Shown piece by piece: positions 53,228 to 61,106 of a stretch of 64,000 nucleotides of DNA; positions within the stretch are counted from its first letter, which is position 1; each line of letters opens with the position of its first letter. Source of the DNA: Sediminihabitans luteus. Its GTDB lineage: Bacteria; Actinomycetota; Actinomycetes; Actinomycetales; Cellulomonadaceae. The stretch spans positions 868,001 through 932,000 of the forward strand of contig NZ_PGFE01000001.1 in assembly GCF_002797595.1 (NCBI RefSeq), read 5' to 3'. The notes under the pieces were generated by a model. That model made no database searches and was not told the DNA's origin. It saw nothing but the letters and a program-made list of their open reading frames with translations. The translations under genes and the position numbers were made by a program.

Positions 53228-53830
53228 CTACGCGATGTCGGGCATCGCCAGCACGTTCGTGCCGAGGATGCGCCCGAGCAGGCCGAGCTCGACGCCCGGC
53301 CACTCGGGGGCGAGGATCGAGAAGCACACCGAGTCGGCGCGCGAGCCGTCCCACGCGGTGCGGTGCGCCCGCATCACGCCCTCCTCGTAGGCGCCGAGGC
53401 GCCGCATCGCGGCGAGCGAGCGCGTGTTGCGCACGTCGACGCGGAACCCGACGCGGTGCACGTCCCACACCTCGAACGCGTGCTGCAGCATGAGCCACTT
53501 CGCGACCGGGTTGACGAGCGTCCCCCACGTCGAGCGCGCGTAGAAGGTGCGCCCGATCTCGACGCGACGGTCGTCGGCCGAGTGGTCGCGGAAAGCGGTG
53601 CTGCCGACGACCTCGCCGGTGTCGGTGCGCAGCACCGCGAACGCGACCACGTCGGCCGCTGCCTGGTTGCGCAGCACGTACTCGACCATGCCCGGGATCC
53701 CCACGGGCAGGGGACCGCTCATGCCCGCCCACATCGCCTCGTCGACGATCCCGGCGAGCGCGGGGGCATGGCTCAGGGCCAGCGGTTCCAGGCGGAATCC
53801 GTGGCCGTCGAGGTGGACGTGGTGCTCCAT
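53228..53830 (-). CDS. GNAT acetyltransferase (RimJ/RimL-like)
   Basis: 200 residues. Typical RimJ-like layout: VHLDGHGFRLEPLALSHAPALAGIV at the start, VGSTAFRDHSADDRRVEIGRTFYARSTWGTLVNPVAKWLMLQHAFEVWDVHRVGFRVDVRNTRS with the acetyl-CoA-binding turn and the conserved Asn-x-Arg-Ser, then RRLGAYEEGVMRAH. It would acetylate an N-terminal amino group, small molecule or antibiotic. The ATG is preceded by only a weak purine stretch. No operon partner is evident. Confidence 0.88.
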   Translation of the reverse strand: MEHHVHLDGHGFRLEPLALSHAPALAGIVDEAMWAGMSGPLPVGIPGMVEYVLRNQAAADVVAFAVLRTDTGEVVGSTAFRDHSADDRRVEIGRTFYARSTWGTLVNPVAKWLMLQHAFEVWDVHRVGFRVDVRNTRSLAAMRRLGAYEEGVMRAHRTAWDGSRADSVCFSILAPEWPGVELGLLGRILGTNVLAMPDIA

Positions 53831-53911
53831 GAGGAAAATGGGAGCACACCGCAGGCCCTCTCGACTAGAGGGTTCGAGGTACCTGTTCGCAACGCCCGGT
53901 GAACTCTCGCG

Positions 53912-54574
53912 CTACGACGAGGTGGACGCCGCGTGAACCGCCTGGCCGCAGGGGGTCTGCGCGACCGGGAGCAGCACCGCGGTGCGCCCGTGGAGCAGGC
54001 CGCGCTCGCCCGTGAGCACCACCTGCCGGCGCGTGAAGATCCCCTCCCGGAGCCAGCTGTCGACCTCCCAGCGACCCCGCACGGACGGGTCGGCCAGGAG
54101 GCGTGCGGCGCGCTCCCGGTGCTCGTGCGCCGCCGCGCGCTCGACGACGGCCTGGGCGAGGGCGCGCTCGCACAGCTCGTCGCCGAGGTGGTCGGCGGCG
54201 TCGTCGTCGGTGCCGACCGCCGTCTCGAGGTCGCTCGGCGGGTACATCACGTCGAACGGCCCCTCGGGGCACGTCGAGCAGCCGACGCCCGAGCCGACGA
54301 GCTGGAGCGTCGACCCGTGCCCGGCCTGCGCGGGGGTGACGACGAACTCGCGTCGGCTCGCCGCCTGCTCGAGGCGCAGCGCGACGCCCTCGTGCGTCGC
54401 GGCGTACCGGCGCAGCGCGAGGGACGCGCGCGCCGGGTCGGCCGGGCCGGTCGCGATCGCGCAGCTCGCGAGCCCCGCCGGGCCGACGACGGACTCGGTC
54501 CGCCCGTCGGGCAAGCGGACGGCGTAGGTGAACTGGGGGAGATCGGGGGTCGCCGACGGCAGGACGTGGCTCAT
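53912..54574 (-). CDS. Protein of unknown function downstream of the SAM-IV-controlled gene
   Basis: 220 residues from the ATG at 54574 (GGAG 7 nt upstream). No signal peptide or membrane helix. A CxxC pair (Cys99 and Cys102, GVGCSTCPEGPFD) and a C-terminal Cys (QTPCGQAV) stand out, with a helical, Ala/Arg/Glu-rich segment between (LAQAVVERAAAHEHRERAARLL) and RGRWEVDSWLREGIFTRRQVVLTGERG. I recognise no family. It lies 167 bp after the cysteine-desulfurase-like gene on the same strand, so it may share that gene's SAM-controlled transcript and act in sulfur handling. Confidence 0.7.
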   Translation of the reverse strand: MSHVLPSATPDLPQFTYAVRLPDGRTESVVGPAGLASCAIATGPADPARASLALRRYAATHEGVALRLEQAASRREFVVTPAQAGHGSTLQLVGSGVGCSTCPEGPFDVMYPPSDLETAVGTDDDAADHLGDELCERALAQAVVERAAAHEHRERAARLLADPSVRGRWEVDSWLREGIFTRRQVVLTGERGLLHGRTAVLLPVAQTPCGQAVHAASTSS

Positions 54575-54741
54575 GAGGGTCTCCGGGGTGCGGGAGGGGT
54601 CGCGACGTCGCGCAGGGTCGCGGAGGGGACCGAGCGCGGGACGGCGTGCAGGGTCGTGCGCGGGGCCGCGCGTGCAGGGGTCGTGCGCGCGACGGCGTGT
54701 GCGGGTGGCGCCGGTCAGGCCCGGCGCGGGCGTGGTGCGGG

Positions 54742-56172
54742 TCAGCCGTCGGCGGGCAGCGGGCCGCAGCCCGCGGACTCCGCGATGAAGCCCGCGGCGG
54801 CGGTCGCGAAGAGCCCGCTGAGCCCGGAGCCGGCAGGCACGGGACGCGGGTCGTCGACGACGGTCCAGAGGTTCTCGACGATCGCGTACTGCGCACGCGG
54901 GCCGTCGGCGACGAACGACGCGAGCGCGCCGATGAGCCGCTCGACCTCCTCGCCCGCGGTCCCGACGCCCACCGAGGCGCGGATCGCCCCACCGTCGAGC
55001 CCGAGGCGCGAGAGCAGCGGGTGCGCGCAGAACCGACCGTCGCGCACCCCGATGCCGTGCTCGGCCGAGAGGTACGCGGCGACGAGCCCCGGGTCGTGGT
55101 CCTCGACCACGAACGTCACGACGCCGACCGGGTCGGTCGCGTCGTCCCACGCGTGCACGACGTGCACGCCCTCGAGAGCGTCCAGGCCGTCGACGAGCCG
55201 TGCGCGCAGCGTCGCCTCGTGCTCGGCGAGCGACGCCGGGTCGACGGTCGCGAGCGCCTCGCACGCGGCGGCGAGCGCGACGGCCCCGATCACGTTGGGC
55301 GAGCCGGCCTCGTGCCGCGCGGGCGCGGGGTGCCACGTCGTGGCGTCGACGCGCACGTTGCGCACCGCGCCGCCGCCCGCGAGGAACGGCGTGCCGGTGT
55401 CGAGCCAGTCGCGGCGGCCCACGAGGGCACCGGCCCCGAACGGCGCGTAGGTCTTGTGGCCCGAGAACGCGACGTAGTCGACGCCCGTGGCCTCGAGCGA
55501 GAAGCGGCGGTGCGGCACGAGCTGGGCGCCGTCGAGCAGCACGCGCGCCCCGGCGTCGTGCGCGAGGCGCACGAGGTCGGCGACGGGCAGCGACTCGCCC
55601 GTGACGTTCGAGGCGCCCGTGACGGCCAGCAGCGCGTAGGGGGTGCGCGCGAGCTCGCCCTCGATCGCGTCGAGGGTCGCGGCGACGGTCGCCCCGCCCG
55701 TCAGGACCGTCGCGGCGCCCGTGCGCTGCCAGGGCAGGAAGTTCGCGTGGTGCTCGACGTCGAGCACGAGCACGCGCCCGGGCGTGCCGTCGGCCTGGGC
55801 GGGCACGCAGCCCGCGAGGAGGTTGAGCGAGTCGGTCGTGTTGCGCGTGACGATCGTGACGTCGTCCGCGCGCGCCCCGACGAACGCACCGATGCTCTGC
55901 CGCGACGCCTCGTAGAGGGCGGTCGAGACCTGCGAGAGGTAGCCCGCGCCGCGGTGGACGCTCGCGTACAGCGGGAGCACCTCGCTCACGCGTGCCGCGA
56001 CACTCGCGAGCGCCGGAGCCGAGGCCGCCACGTCGAGGTTCGCGTACCGCACGCTCGTGCCGTCGACGAGGGGGACGAACGTGTCGCCGCTCGCGACGGG
56101 AAGGACGGGTGCGACGTCCTGCACCGTGCCGGGGGCCGACGGACAGGTCGTGTCGATGGTCTGTGCGCTCAT
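54742..56172 (-). CDS. Class V aminotransferase, cysteine desulfurase/selenocysteine lyase-like
   Basis: 476 residues from the ATG at 56172 (GGAGGAG upstream). The PLP fold is clear: VTIVTRNTTDSLNLLAG, LDVEHHANFLPWQ, LLAVTGASNVTGE, RVLLDGAQLVPHR, and SGHKTYAPFGAG with the Schiff-base Lys near 238. A Cys in GRFCAHPLL near 383 corresponds to the catalytic loop Cys of SufS/NifS-type enzymes. It may release sulfur from cysteine or act as a lyase on related amino acids. A SAM-IV riboswitch directly upstream ties it to methionine/SAM status, unusual for an iron-sulfur SufS, so a methionine-pathway role is likely. Confidence 0.85.
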   Translation of the reverse strand: MSAQTIDTTCPSAPGTVQDVAPVLPVASGDTFVPLVDGTSVRYANLDVAASAPALASVAARVSEVLPLYASVHRGAGYLSQVSTALYEASRQSIGAFVGARADDVTIVTRNTTDSLNLLAGCVPAQADGTPGRVLVLDVEHHANFLPWQRTGAATVLTGGATVAATLDAIEGELARTPYALLAVTGASNVTGESLPVADLVRLAHDAGARVLLDGAQLVPHRRFSLEATGVDYVAFSGHKTYAPFGAGALVGRRDWLDTGTPFLAGGGAVRNVRVDATTWHPAPARHEAGSPNVIGAVALAAACEALATVDPASLAEHEATLRARLVDGLDALEGVHVVHAWDDATDPVGVVTFVVEDHDPGLVAAYLSAEHGIGVRDGRFCAHPLLSRLGLDGGAIRASVGVGTAGEEVERLIGALASFVADGPRAQYAIVENLWTVVDDPRPVPAGSGLSGLFATAAAGFIAESAGCGPLPADG

Positions 56173-56213
56173 GGTGCTCCTCCGAGATCTCGGGGACGCA
56201 CCCACCGGCGTTT

Positions 56214-56328
56214 CCCCGCGCTTGCCCCACGCCTCGTGGCGAGCGGCCGGGTCGTCACCCGGGGCACCCCACCGCGAGTGGAGGGTTGCCGGCCAGCAAA
56301 CCGGGGTTTTGCGCTGGCACTCATGACC
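56214..56328 (-). ncRNA. SAM-IV riboswitch
   Basis: Read on the minus strand, the leader begins GGTCATGAGTGCCAGCG, continues with GCTGGCCGGCAACCCTCC and CGGTGGGGTGCCCCGGGTGA, and closes with GCAAGCGCGGGG. These blocks match the actinobacterial SAM-IV aptamer nearly base for base, including the conserved SAM core and the 3' pseudoknot strand. The expression platform is probably translational: a 12-bp palindrome CCGAGATCTCGG (56182-56193) overlaps the ribosome binding site of the cysteine-desulfurase-like gene 41 bp downstream. Confidence 0.92.
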
Positions 56329-56451
56329 TGCGTCAAGCATCCGCGAGCGCCGTCGAGCGTGTCAACCGGTGGTCGCGGCGTCTCGCATCGTGGGCACGAG
56401 TTCTGGACACGGGCGTCGGACGCCGCCCGGCGTGGCGTAGCATCCGAGCAA

Positions 56452-56558
56452 CCATCCAGAGCGGCCGAGTGACTTGGCACGATGACGCCGCAGCAACCCC
56501 CTGGTCCCCGCGCTCCGGCGCGGCGAGCGGGCGAGGGTGCTACCGCCACGACCGATGG
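56452..56558 (+). ncRNA. SAM-I riboswitch (S-box)
   Basis: On the plus strand: P1 5' strand CCATC (56452-56456), then CAGAGCGGCCGAGTGACTTG, GCACGATGACGCCGCAGCAAC, a GC-rich P3 hairpin, GGTGCTACCGCCACGACC, and the P1 3' strand GATGG (56554-56558). These are the conserved S-box blocks, including the kink-turn and the GCAACC-like core. The P1 3' strand lies directly against the AGGAGA ribosome binding site of the rhodanese gene, so SAM binding should block translation. An open frame starting inside it at 56482 is not real. Confidence 0.92.
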
Positions 56559-56568
56559 AGGAGACATC

Positions 56569-57054
56569 ATGGTCGAACCCCGCATCACGCCCCAGCCCGC
56601 CGACGGCTTCGCCGGCCACCTCACCGTGACCGACGCGTGGGAGCTGCTCCGCACCGACCCGGAGGCCGTCATCGTCGACGTGCGCACCGAGGGCGAGTGG
56701 CGCACGATCGGCGTCCCGGACGTCGCGCAGCTCGGCAAGACCGTCGGGTTCGCGCAGTGGGTCACGCCGCAGGGACCGAACCCCGCGTTCGTCGACGAGG
56801 TCCTCGCGACCGGCGTCCGCCCCGGCCAGCCCATCGTCTTCCTGTGCCGCTCCGGGCAGCGCTCGATCGGCGCGTCCGCCGCGCTGACGGCCGCCGGGTA
56901 CGGGCCCGCCTACAACGTGCTGCACGGGTTCGAGGGCGACGTCGGCCCCGACGGTCGCCGCGGGCACACCGGCTGGCAGGCCGCGGGCCTGCCCACGACC
57001 ACCTGGCCGTCGGACGCCGCGACGGGCGCGACCCCGGACGAGGCCCGGGCATGA
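56569..57054 (+). CDS. Rhodanese-like sulfurtransferase
   Basis: 161 residues from the ATG at 56569, immediately behind the SAM-I riboswitch and its AGGAGA site. The single rhodanese domain has EAVIVDVRTEGEWRTIGVPD and the active-site loop CRSGQRS with Cys93. It could carry a persulfide. The stop overlaps metZ by 4 bp (ATGA), so it works with the sulfhydrylase, perhaps delivering sulfide or persulfide to homocysteine synthesis; rhodanese-metZ pairs are known in other actinobacteria and proteobacteria. Confidence 0.92.
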   Translation: MVEPRITPQPADGFAGHLTVTDAWELLRTDPEAVIVDVRTEGEWRTIGVPDVAQLGKTVGFAQWVTPQGPNPAFVDEVLATGVRPGQPIVFLCRSGQRSIGASAALTAAGYGPAYNVLHGFEGDVGPDGRRGHTGWQAAGLPTTTWPSDAATGATPDEARA

Positions 57055-58325
57055 GCGGGTTCGGGAGCGTCACCGGCTCGTCCGGGCCGGGCGAGATCCC
57101 CGGCGGCTCGGGTCGCGGCCCGCTGCCCGCCTCGGCGCGCCCCGCGACGCTCGCGGTGCGCGGCGGTCACCGCCGGTCCGAGTTCGGCGAGACGAGCGAG
57201 GCGCTGTTCCTCACGCAGGGCTTCGTCTACGGCCACGCCGCCGACGCCGAGGCCGCGTTCAAGGGCGACCTCGACCGCTTCATCTACTCGCGCTACGGCA
57301 ACCCGACCGTGCACGCGTTCGAGGAGCGCATGCGCCTCGTCGAGGGGGCCGACGCGTGCTACGCGACCGCCTCGGGCATGTCGGCCGTGTTCACGGCGCT
57401 CGCCGCGCTCGTCGGCTCGGGGTCGCGCATCGTCGCCGCCCGCGCGCTGTTCGGCTCGTCGCTCGTGATCTTCGACGAGATCTTCGCCAAGTGGGGCGTG
57501 CGCACCGACTACGTCGACGGGCACGTGCTCGCGCAGTGGGAGGAGGCGCTCTCGACGCCGGCGGACGTCGTGTTCTTCGAGACGCCGTCCAACCCCATGC
57601 AGGACATCGTCGACGTGCGCCGCGTGAGCGAGCTCGCGCACGCCGCGGGCGCGACCGTGGTGCTCGACAACGTGTTCGCGACTCCCCTGCTGCAGAAGCC
57701 GCTCGAGCTCGGCGCCGACGTGGTCGTGTACTCCGCGACCAAGCACATCGACGGCCAGGGCCGCGTGCTCGGCGGCGCGATCCTCGGCAGCGAGGACTAC
57801 GTCTACGGGCCCGTCCAGACCTTCATCCGCAACACCGGCCCGTCGCTCTCCGCGTTCAACGCGTGGACGCTGCTCAAGGGCCTCGAGACACTGCCTGTGC
57901 GCGTGGCCGCGCAGAACGCCAACGCCGCGCAGGTCGCGGCCGCGCTCGAGCAGCTGCCCGGGATCGCGCAGGTGCGCTACCCGTTCCTCGACTCGCACCC
58001 GCAGGTCGAGCTCGCGCGCTCGCAACAGACCGGCGGCGGCACGGTCGTGACGCTCGACATCGCGGTGCCCGAGGGCACCGACCCCGAGACGGCCAAGAAG
58101 CGCTCGTTCGCGTTCCTCGACGCACTGCGGATCGTCGACATCTCGAACAACCTCGGCGACGCCAAGTCGCTCGTGACGCACCCCGCGACGACGACGCACC
58201 GCAAGCTCGGCCCCGAGGGCCGCGCCGCCGTGGGCATCGCGGAGACCACGGTCCGCCTGAGCGTCGGGCTCGAGGACCCGCTGGACATCATCGAGGACGT
58301 GGAACAAGCGCTGGGTGCGAGGTAG
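57051..58325 (+). CDS. metZ: O-succinylhomoserine sulfhydrylase
   Basis: 424 residues from the ATG at 57051. It is a Cys/Met-metabolism PLP enzyme: LFLTQGFVYGHAADAEAAF, YSRYGNPTVHAFEERM, CYATASGMSAVFTAL, FFETPSNPMQDIVDV, and YSATKHIDGQGRVLGG with the PLP Lys near 231. The DGQGR variant after the Lys is typical of MetZ rather than MetB or MetY. It makes homocysteine from O-succinylhomoserine (or O-acetyl) and sulfide. Under SAM-I control with the rhodanese gene. The N-terminus is Gly/Ser-rich. Confidence 0.93.
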   Translation: MSGFGSVTGSSGPGEIPGGSGRGPLPASARPATLAVRGGHRRSEFGETSEALFLTQGFVYGHAADAEAAFKGDLDRFIYSRYGNPTVHAFEERMRLVEGADACYATASGMSAVFTALAALVGSGSRIVAARALFGSSLVIFDEIFAKWGVRTDYVDGHVLAQWEEALSTPADVVFFETPSNPMQDIVDVRRVSELAHAAGATVVLDNVFATPLLQKPLELGADVVVYSATKHIDGQGRVLGGAILGSEDYVYGPVQTFIRNTGPSLSAFNAWTLLKGLETLPVRVAAQNANAAQVAAALEQLPGIAQVRYPFLDSHPQVELARSQQTGGGTVVTLDIAVPEGTDPETAKKRSFAFLDALRIVDISNNLGDAKSLVTHPATTTHRKLGPEGRAAVGIAETTVRLSVGLEDPLDIIEDVEQALGAR

Positions 58326-58357
58326 GCACAGCGCTCGGTGCGCCTCGACCCGCGAGG

Positions 58358-58405
58358 GTCACGTCCGGGCCCCTTCACGCCTCCGGGAACGGGCCAGAAC
58401 GTGAC
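58358..58405 (+). terminator. Long inverted repeat downstream of metZ
   Basis: GTCACGT (58358-58364) pairs with ACGTGAC (58399-58405), with CGGGCCC/GGGCC pairing further in. It starts 33 bp after the metZ stop. Confidence 0.5.
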
Positions 58406-58434
58406 GCTCGCGGGGACGAGGGCCAGAACGTGAC
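58391..58434. repeat. Direct repeat of 15 bp downstream of metZ
   Basis: GGGCCAGAACGTGAC occurs at 58391-58405 and 58420-58434, each followed by a TCGCG-containing segment. The first copy is the 3' arm of the preceding hairpin. Confidence 0.7.
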
Positions 58435-58521
58435 CGTCGCGAGGCATTGGGCCGGGTCGCGCCTCGTGGCTCGTAGCTCGTGCGTGGTTCCGGCTGCGGC
58501 CCGGGGCACGCGCTCACCTGG

Positions 58522-59139
58522 TCAGCGCGCAGGTCGCCCGCTGACGAGCGCCCCGACGACGACCCCCAGCGGCACGAGCGACTGCGCCCCGGCGACGAGC
58601 CGCTCGGTCAGACCGACCGCGGCACCGTCGTCCGGCAGGACGCGCGTCAGCTCGAGGAAGAACACGCCCAGGAGGGCGGCGAGCGCGGCCGTCGTGCCGA
58701 TGGCGACGGGCGCGGGCAGACCTGCGACGCCCGGCCCTGGCCCGCCGCTCTCCCGACGCGCGGACGCCGCGGGCCACGCCGCGAGCGCCACGAAGCCGAC
58801 GGTCGCGGCGACCGTGTGTCCTGCAGGGTGCAGGTCGACCGGGAGTGCCGCGACCGCTGCGGTCGCGACACCTCCGAGGGCGAGCAGCACCCGCCCGGGC
58901 CGGGGCAGGCCCGTGAGCCCGAGCGCGGTGACCACGTGACTCGCGCCGGTGAGCGCGAGTCCGGCGGTCATGATCCAGGTGTCGGACGACGGCGCCGCGG
59001 CCAGTGCGGAGATCGTCTGGGCCACCGGGTCGAACGCGGGCTGCTGCGCCGCGGCGAGCCGCCACCCGCCGATCATCGCGACCGGTGCGAGCACGGCCGG
59101 GACGAGCGCCCAGGCCCGGGGGCGGGTGCGCAGGCTCAC
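58522..59139 (-). CDS. DUF998 family membrane protein
   Basis: 205 residues from GTG 59139, overlapping the GNAT stop by 4 bp. Six hydrophobic helices, with the DUF998 hallmarks WALVPAVLAPVAMIGGW, PAFDPVAQTISALAA at the start of the first loop, ALPVDLHPAGHTVAATVGFVALAAWP, and a final LVAGAQSLVPLGVVVGALV. The family is of unknown function. It ends a minus-strand run purS-purQ-GNAT-DUF998 with overlapping genes, so its expression follows purine biosynthesis. Confidence 0.85.
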   Translation of the reverse strand: MSLRTRPRAWALVPAVLAPVAMIGGWRLAAAQQPAFDPVAQTISALAAAPSSDTWIMTAGLALTGASHVVTALGLTGLPRPGRVLLALGGVATAAVAALPVDLHPAGHTVAATVGFVALAAWPAASARRESGGPGPGVAGLPAPVAIGTTAALAALLGVFFLELTRVLPDDGAAVGLTERLVAGAQSLVPLGVVVGALVSGRPAR

Positions 59140-59654
59140 GCGAGCCTCTTGCCGAAGCAGAGCGCGTCGCCGTAGGAGTCGTACGGCGGGTAGCCGTCGA
59201 TGCGCGCGTAGCCGTGCCGCACGTACGCCGCGGCCGCCTCGGGCTGGCGCGGGCCGGTGCCGAGGACCAGGAGCCGCGCGCCGCGCGCCCGGGCGGCGTC
59301 CTCGAGAGCGACGAGCAGCGCGCTCGCGACACCGGTGCGCCGAGCCTCGGCGCGCACGTAGACCTTGGAGACCTCGAGCGCGCCCGCGGGGGCGCCGTCG
59401 TCGGGCGTCCGCAGCGCCGCGTGACCCACGGGAGCCCCACCGCGGGTCACGACGAGCGAGACGACGCACGTCAGCCCGAGCGCGGTGTCGTCGGCCTCCC
59501 AGGCGCCGGGCGCCGCGAGGTGCCCGAACCCGTCGGGGTACAGCGCGAGGTTGGTGCGCTCGAACATCTCGCGGCGCAGCGCCGTACCGGCCGGGTCGGC
59601 CCACGGCACGCTCGTCAGCACCAGCGGGACGGCACCTCGAGCGTTCGAGGTCAC
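59136..59654 (-). CDS. GNAT acetyltransferase
   Basis: 172 residues from GTG 59654, overlapping purQ by 4 bp. The GNAT core is clear: [77 protein letters not shown], with the RRTGVAS acetyl-CoA loop and final [11 protein letters not shown]. It is a general small-molecule acetyltransferase by family; the substrate is unknown. Wedged between purQ and DUF998 genes with overlaps at both ends. Confidence 0.9.
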   Translation of the reverse strand: MTSNARGAVPLVLTSVPWADPAGTALRREMFERTNLALYPDGFGHLAAPGAWEADDTALGLTCVVSLVVTRGGAPVGHAALRTPDDGAPAGALEVSKVYVRAEARRTGVASALLVALEDAARARGARLLVLGTGPRQPEAAAAYVRHGYARIDGYPPYDSYGDALCFGKRLA

Positions 59655-60367
59655 GCGTGGACGAGCGACCCGAGCACCGAGGTGAAGAACCCGAGCCCGT
59701 CCGTGCCGGCGCGGGCGCCCGCCTCGGACGCGGGGCCGAAGCCTGCCTCGACCGCGTGCTCGGGGTGCGGCATGAGCCCGACGACGTTGCCCGCGGCGTT
59801 CGTGATGCCGGCGATGTCGCGGCGCGAGCCGTTCGGGTTGCCGTCGGTGTAGCGGAACGCGACGCGGCCCTCACCCTCGAGCTCGTCGAGCGTGCGCTCG
59901 TCGGCGACGAACTGGCCGTCCTGGTTCTTGAGCGGGATCGTGATCCGCTGCCCCTGCGCGTAGTCGCGCGTCCAGGCGGTCTCGGCGTTCTCGACCGTGA
60001 GCACCTGCTCCTTGCACACGAAGTGCAGGTGGTCGTTCTTGATCATCGACCCGGGCAGCAGGTGCGCCTCGGTCAGCACCTGGAAGCCGTTGCAGATCCC
60101 GAGGATCGGCAGGCCACCCTTGGCGGCGTCGACGAGCGTGTCGAGCACGGGCGCGAAGCGGCTGATCGCGCCGGCGCGCAGGTAGTCGCCGTACGAGAAC
60201 CCGCCCGGCAGCACCACGGCGTCGACGCCGTGCAGGTCGGCGTCCGCGTGCCACAGCGACACGGGCTCGCCACCGGCGAGGCGGACGGCGCGTGCGGCGT
60301 CGCGGTCGTCGAGCGTCCCGGGGAAGGTGACGACGCCGATCCGTGCGGAGGCGAGCGTCGCGCTCAT
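59651..60367 (-). CDS. purQ: Phosphoribosylformylglycinamidine synthase, glutaminase subunit
   Basis: 238 residues. A class I glutamine amidotransferase: [39 protein letters not shown], the nucleophile Cys92 in [10 protein letters not shown], and the His-Glu pair in MPHPEHAVE near 203. It supplies ammonia to PurL. Its ATG overlaps the purS stop by one base (TGATG). The PurL and PurS partners are encoded at 39.7 kb and immediately upstream. Confidence 0.97.
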   Translation of the reverse strand: MSATLASARIGVVTFPGTLDDRDAARAVRLAGGEPVSLWHADADLHGVDAVVLPGGFSYGDYLRAGAISRFAPVLDTLVDAAKGGLPILGICNGFQVLTEAHLLPGSMIKNDHLHFVCKEQVLTVENAETAWTRDYAQGQRITIPLKNQDGQFVADERTLDELEGEGRVAFRYTDGNPNGSRRDIAGITNAAGNVVGLMPHPEHAVEAGFGPASEAGARAGTDGLGFFTSVLGSLVHA

Positions 60368-60639
60368 CAGGCCGTGACCTCGGTGGTCACGTCCGAGATG
60401 TCGGCCACGCGGACGACGTCCTCGATGATCGGGTTCGACAGCAGGGTCTCGGCGGCCTCGCGGGCCGCGGCGAGGACCTCGGGCGTGACGTCGCCCTCGA
60501 CCTCGAGCTCGAACCGCTTGCCCTGGCGGGCGCCGGTGAACTGGGTGAAACCGAGGCGCGGCAGCGCCCCGACGACAGCCTTGCCCTGCGGGTCCAGGAT
60601 CTCGGGCTTGGGCATGACCTCGACGACGACGCGTCCCAC
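60367..60639 (-). CDS. purS: Phosphoribosylformylglycinamidine synthase, PurS subunit
   Basis: 90 residues from GTG 60639 (GAGGAG upstream). It matches Pur[58 protein letters not shown]. PurS bridges PurQ and PurL and helps ammonia channel. Small and complete. Followed directly by purQ. Confidence 0.96.
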   Translation of the reverse strand: MGRVVVEVMPKPEILDPQGKAVVGALPRLGFTQFTGARQGKRFELEVEGDVTPEVLAAAREAAETLLSNPIIEDVVRVADISDVTTEVTA

Positions 60640-60842
60640 GGGGGCTCCTCGAGCACTTGGGTGTGAGGGCACCGGCCTGCGCGACCGCTGCACCGAGCCG
60701 GGAGGGCTCGCGAGCGGGGACAGAGCACGGCGCCGGGATTCCGGGGCCAGTCTACCGGCCTTGCGCCACGGCCCCGGACGGCGTCCGCGACCCGGTCGTC
60801 CACACGTGCGCGCACCCCTGGCGCACGCGCCGACGAGACCCT

Positions 60843-60881
60843 ATGCTCGAACACATGTTCGAGCGACGCCCTTCCCCCTGA
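60843..60881 (+). pseudogene. 12-codon open frame over the LexA box, possible relic of an SOS gene start
   Basis: ATG at 60843 reads MLEHMFERRPSP and stops at 60881, with the first codons lying inside the LexA palindrome. In some actinobacteria HNH-endonuclease (DUF222) genes begin with ATG within such a box, so this could be the stub of a deleted gene; it is too short to judge. Confidence 0.25.
60847..60862. promoter_or_regulatory. LexA (SOS) box
   Basis: TCGAACACATGTTCGA fits the actinobacterial/Gram-positive LexA consensus (CGAACN4GTTCG) perfectly, and the arms extend to 8 bp (GCTCGAAC/GTTCGAGC, 60845-60864). No complete gene starts next to it on the plus strand; on the minus strand purS begins 208 bp away. 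Confidence 0.75.
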
Positions 60882-60897
60882 CGTCGTCGCCGATCTA

Positions 60898-60937
60898 CTG
60901 CGGGAGCGGGCGCACCCCCTGGCGCTCGCTCCCGCAG
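60898..60937. terminator. Hairpin between purC and the LexA box
   Basis: CTGCGGGAGCG (60898-60908) pairs perfectly with CGCTCCCGCAG (60927-60937). It could end purC transcription beyond the tandem repeat, or a plus-strand transcript from the SOS box. Confidence 0.6.
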
Positions 60938-60980
60938 GTCCACGCGTGCGGGCCCGTCGCAGCGGGTTCCGTCGGCACAG

Positions 60981-61106
60981 CAGGTCCGTCAGCGCAGCCG
61001 GGCGGACGCCGCAGCCGGGCGGACGCCGCAGCCGGGCGGACGCCGCAGCCGGGCGGACGCCGCAGCCGGGCGGACGCCGCGCGGCGCCGCAGGTCCGTCA
61101 GTGCAG
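60981..61106. repeat. Five exact copies of a 17-bp unit with flanking direct repeats
   Basis: GCAGCCGGGCGGACGCC is repeated five times without change at 60994-61078. The array is bracketed by near-identical 17-bp sequences, CAGGTCCGTCAGCGCAG at 60981-60997 and CAGGTCCGTCAGTGCAG at 61090-61106; the second covers the purC stop codon. A 17-bp period is not compatible with a coding repeat. Confidence 0.92.

Larger units (their letters stand above)
60640..61097. other. 458-bp gap between purC and purS holding a LexA box, hairpin and minisatellite
   Basis: No protein gene is supported. The region holds, from purS outward, the purS promoter, a perfect LexA box (60847-60862) with a 12-codon frame over it, a hairpin (60898-60937) and a 17-bp tandem repeat (60994-61078). 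Each is entered separately. Confidence 0.6.

Noticed and set aside
56482-56568. Start at ATG 56482 for the rhodanese gene (MTPQQPPGPR)
   Set aside because: It lies within the SAM-I aptamer; the rhodanese domain and a strong ribosome binding site fit the ATG at 56569.
60994-61078. CRISPR array
   Set aside because: The 17-bp units are contiguous without spacers and there are no cas genes; it is a tandem minisatellite.
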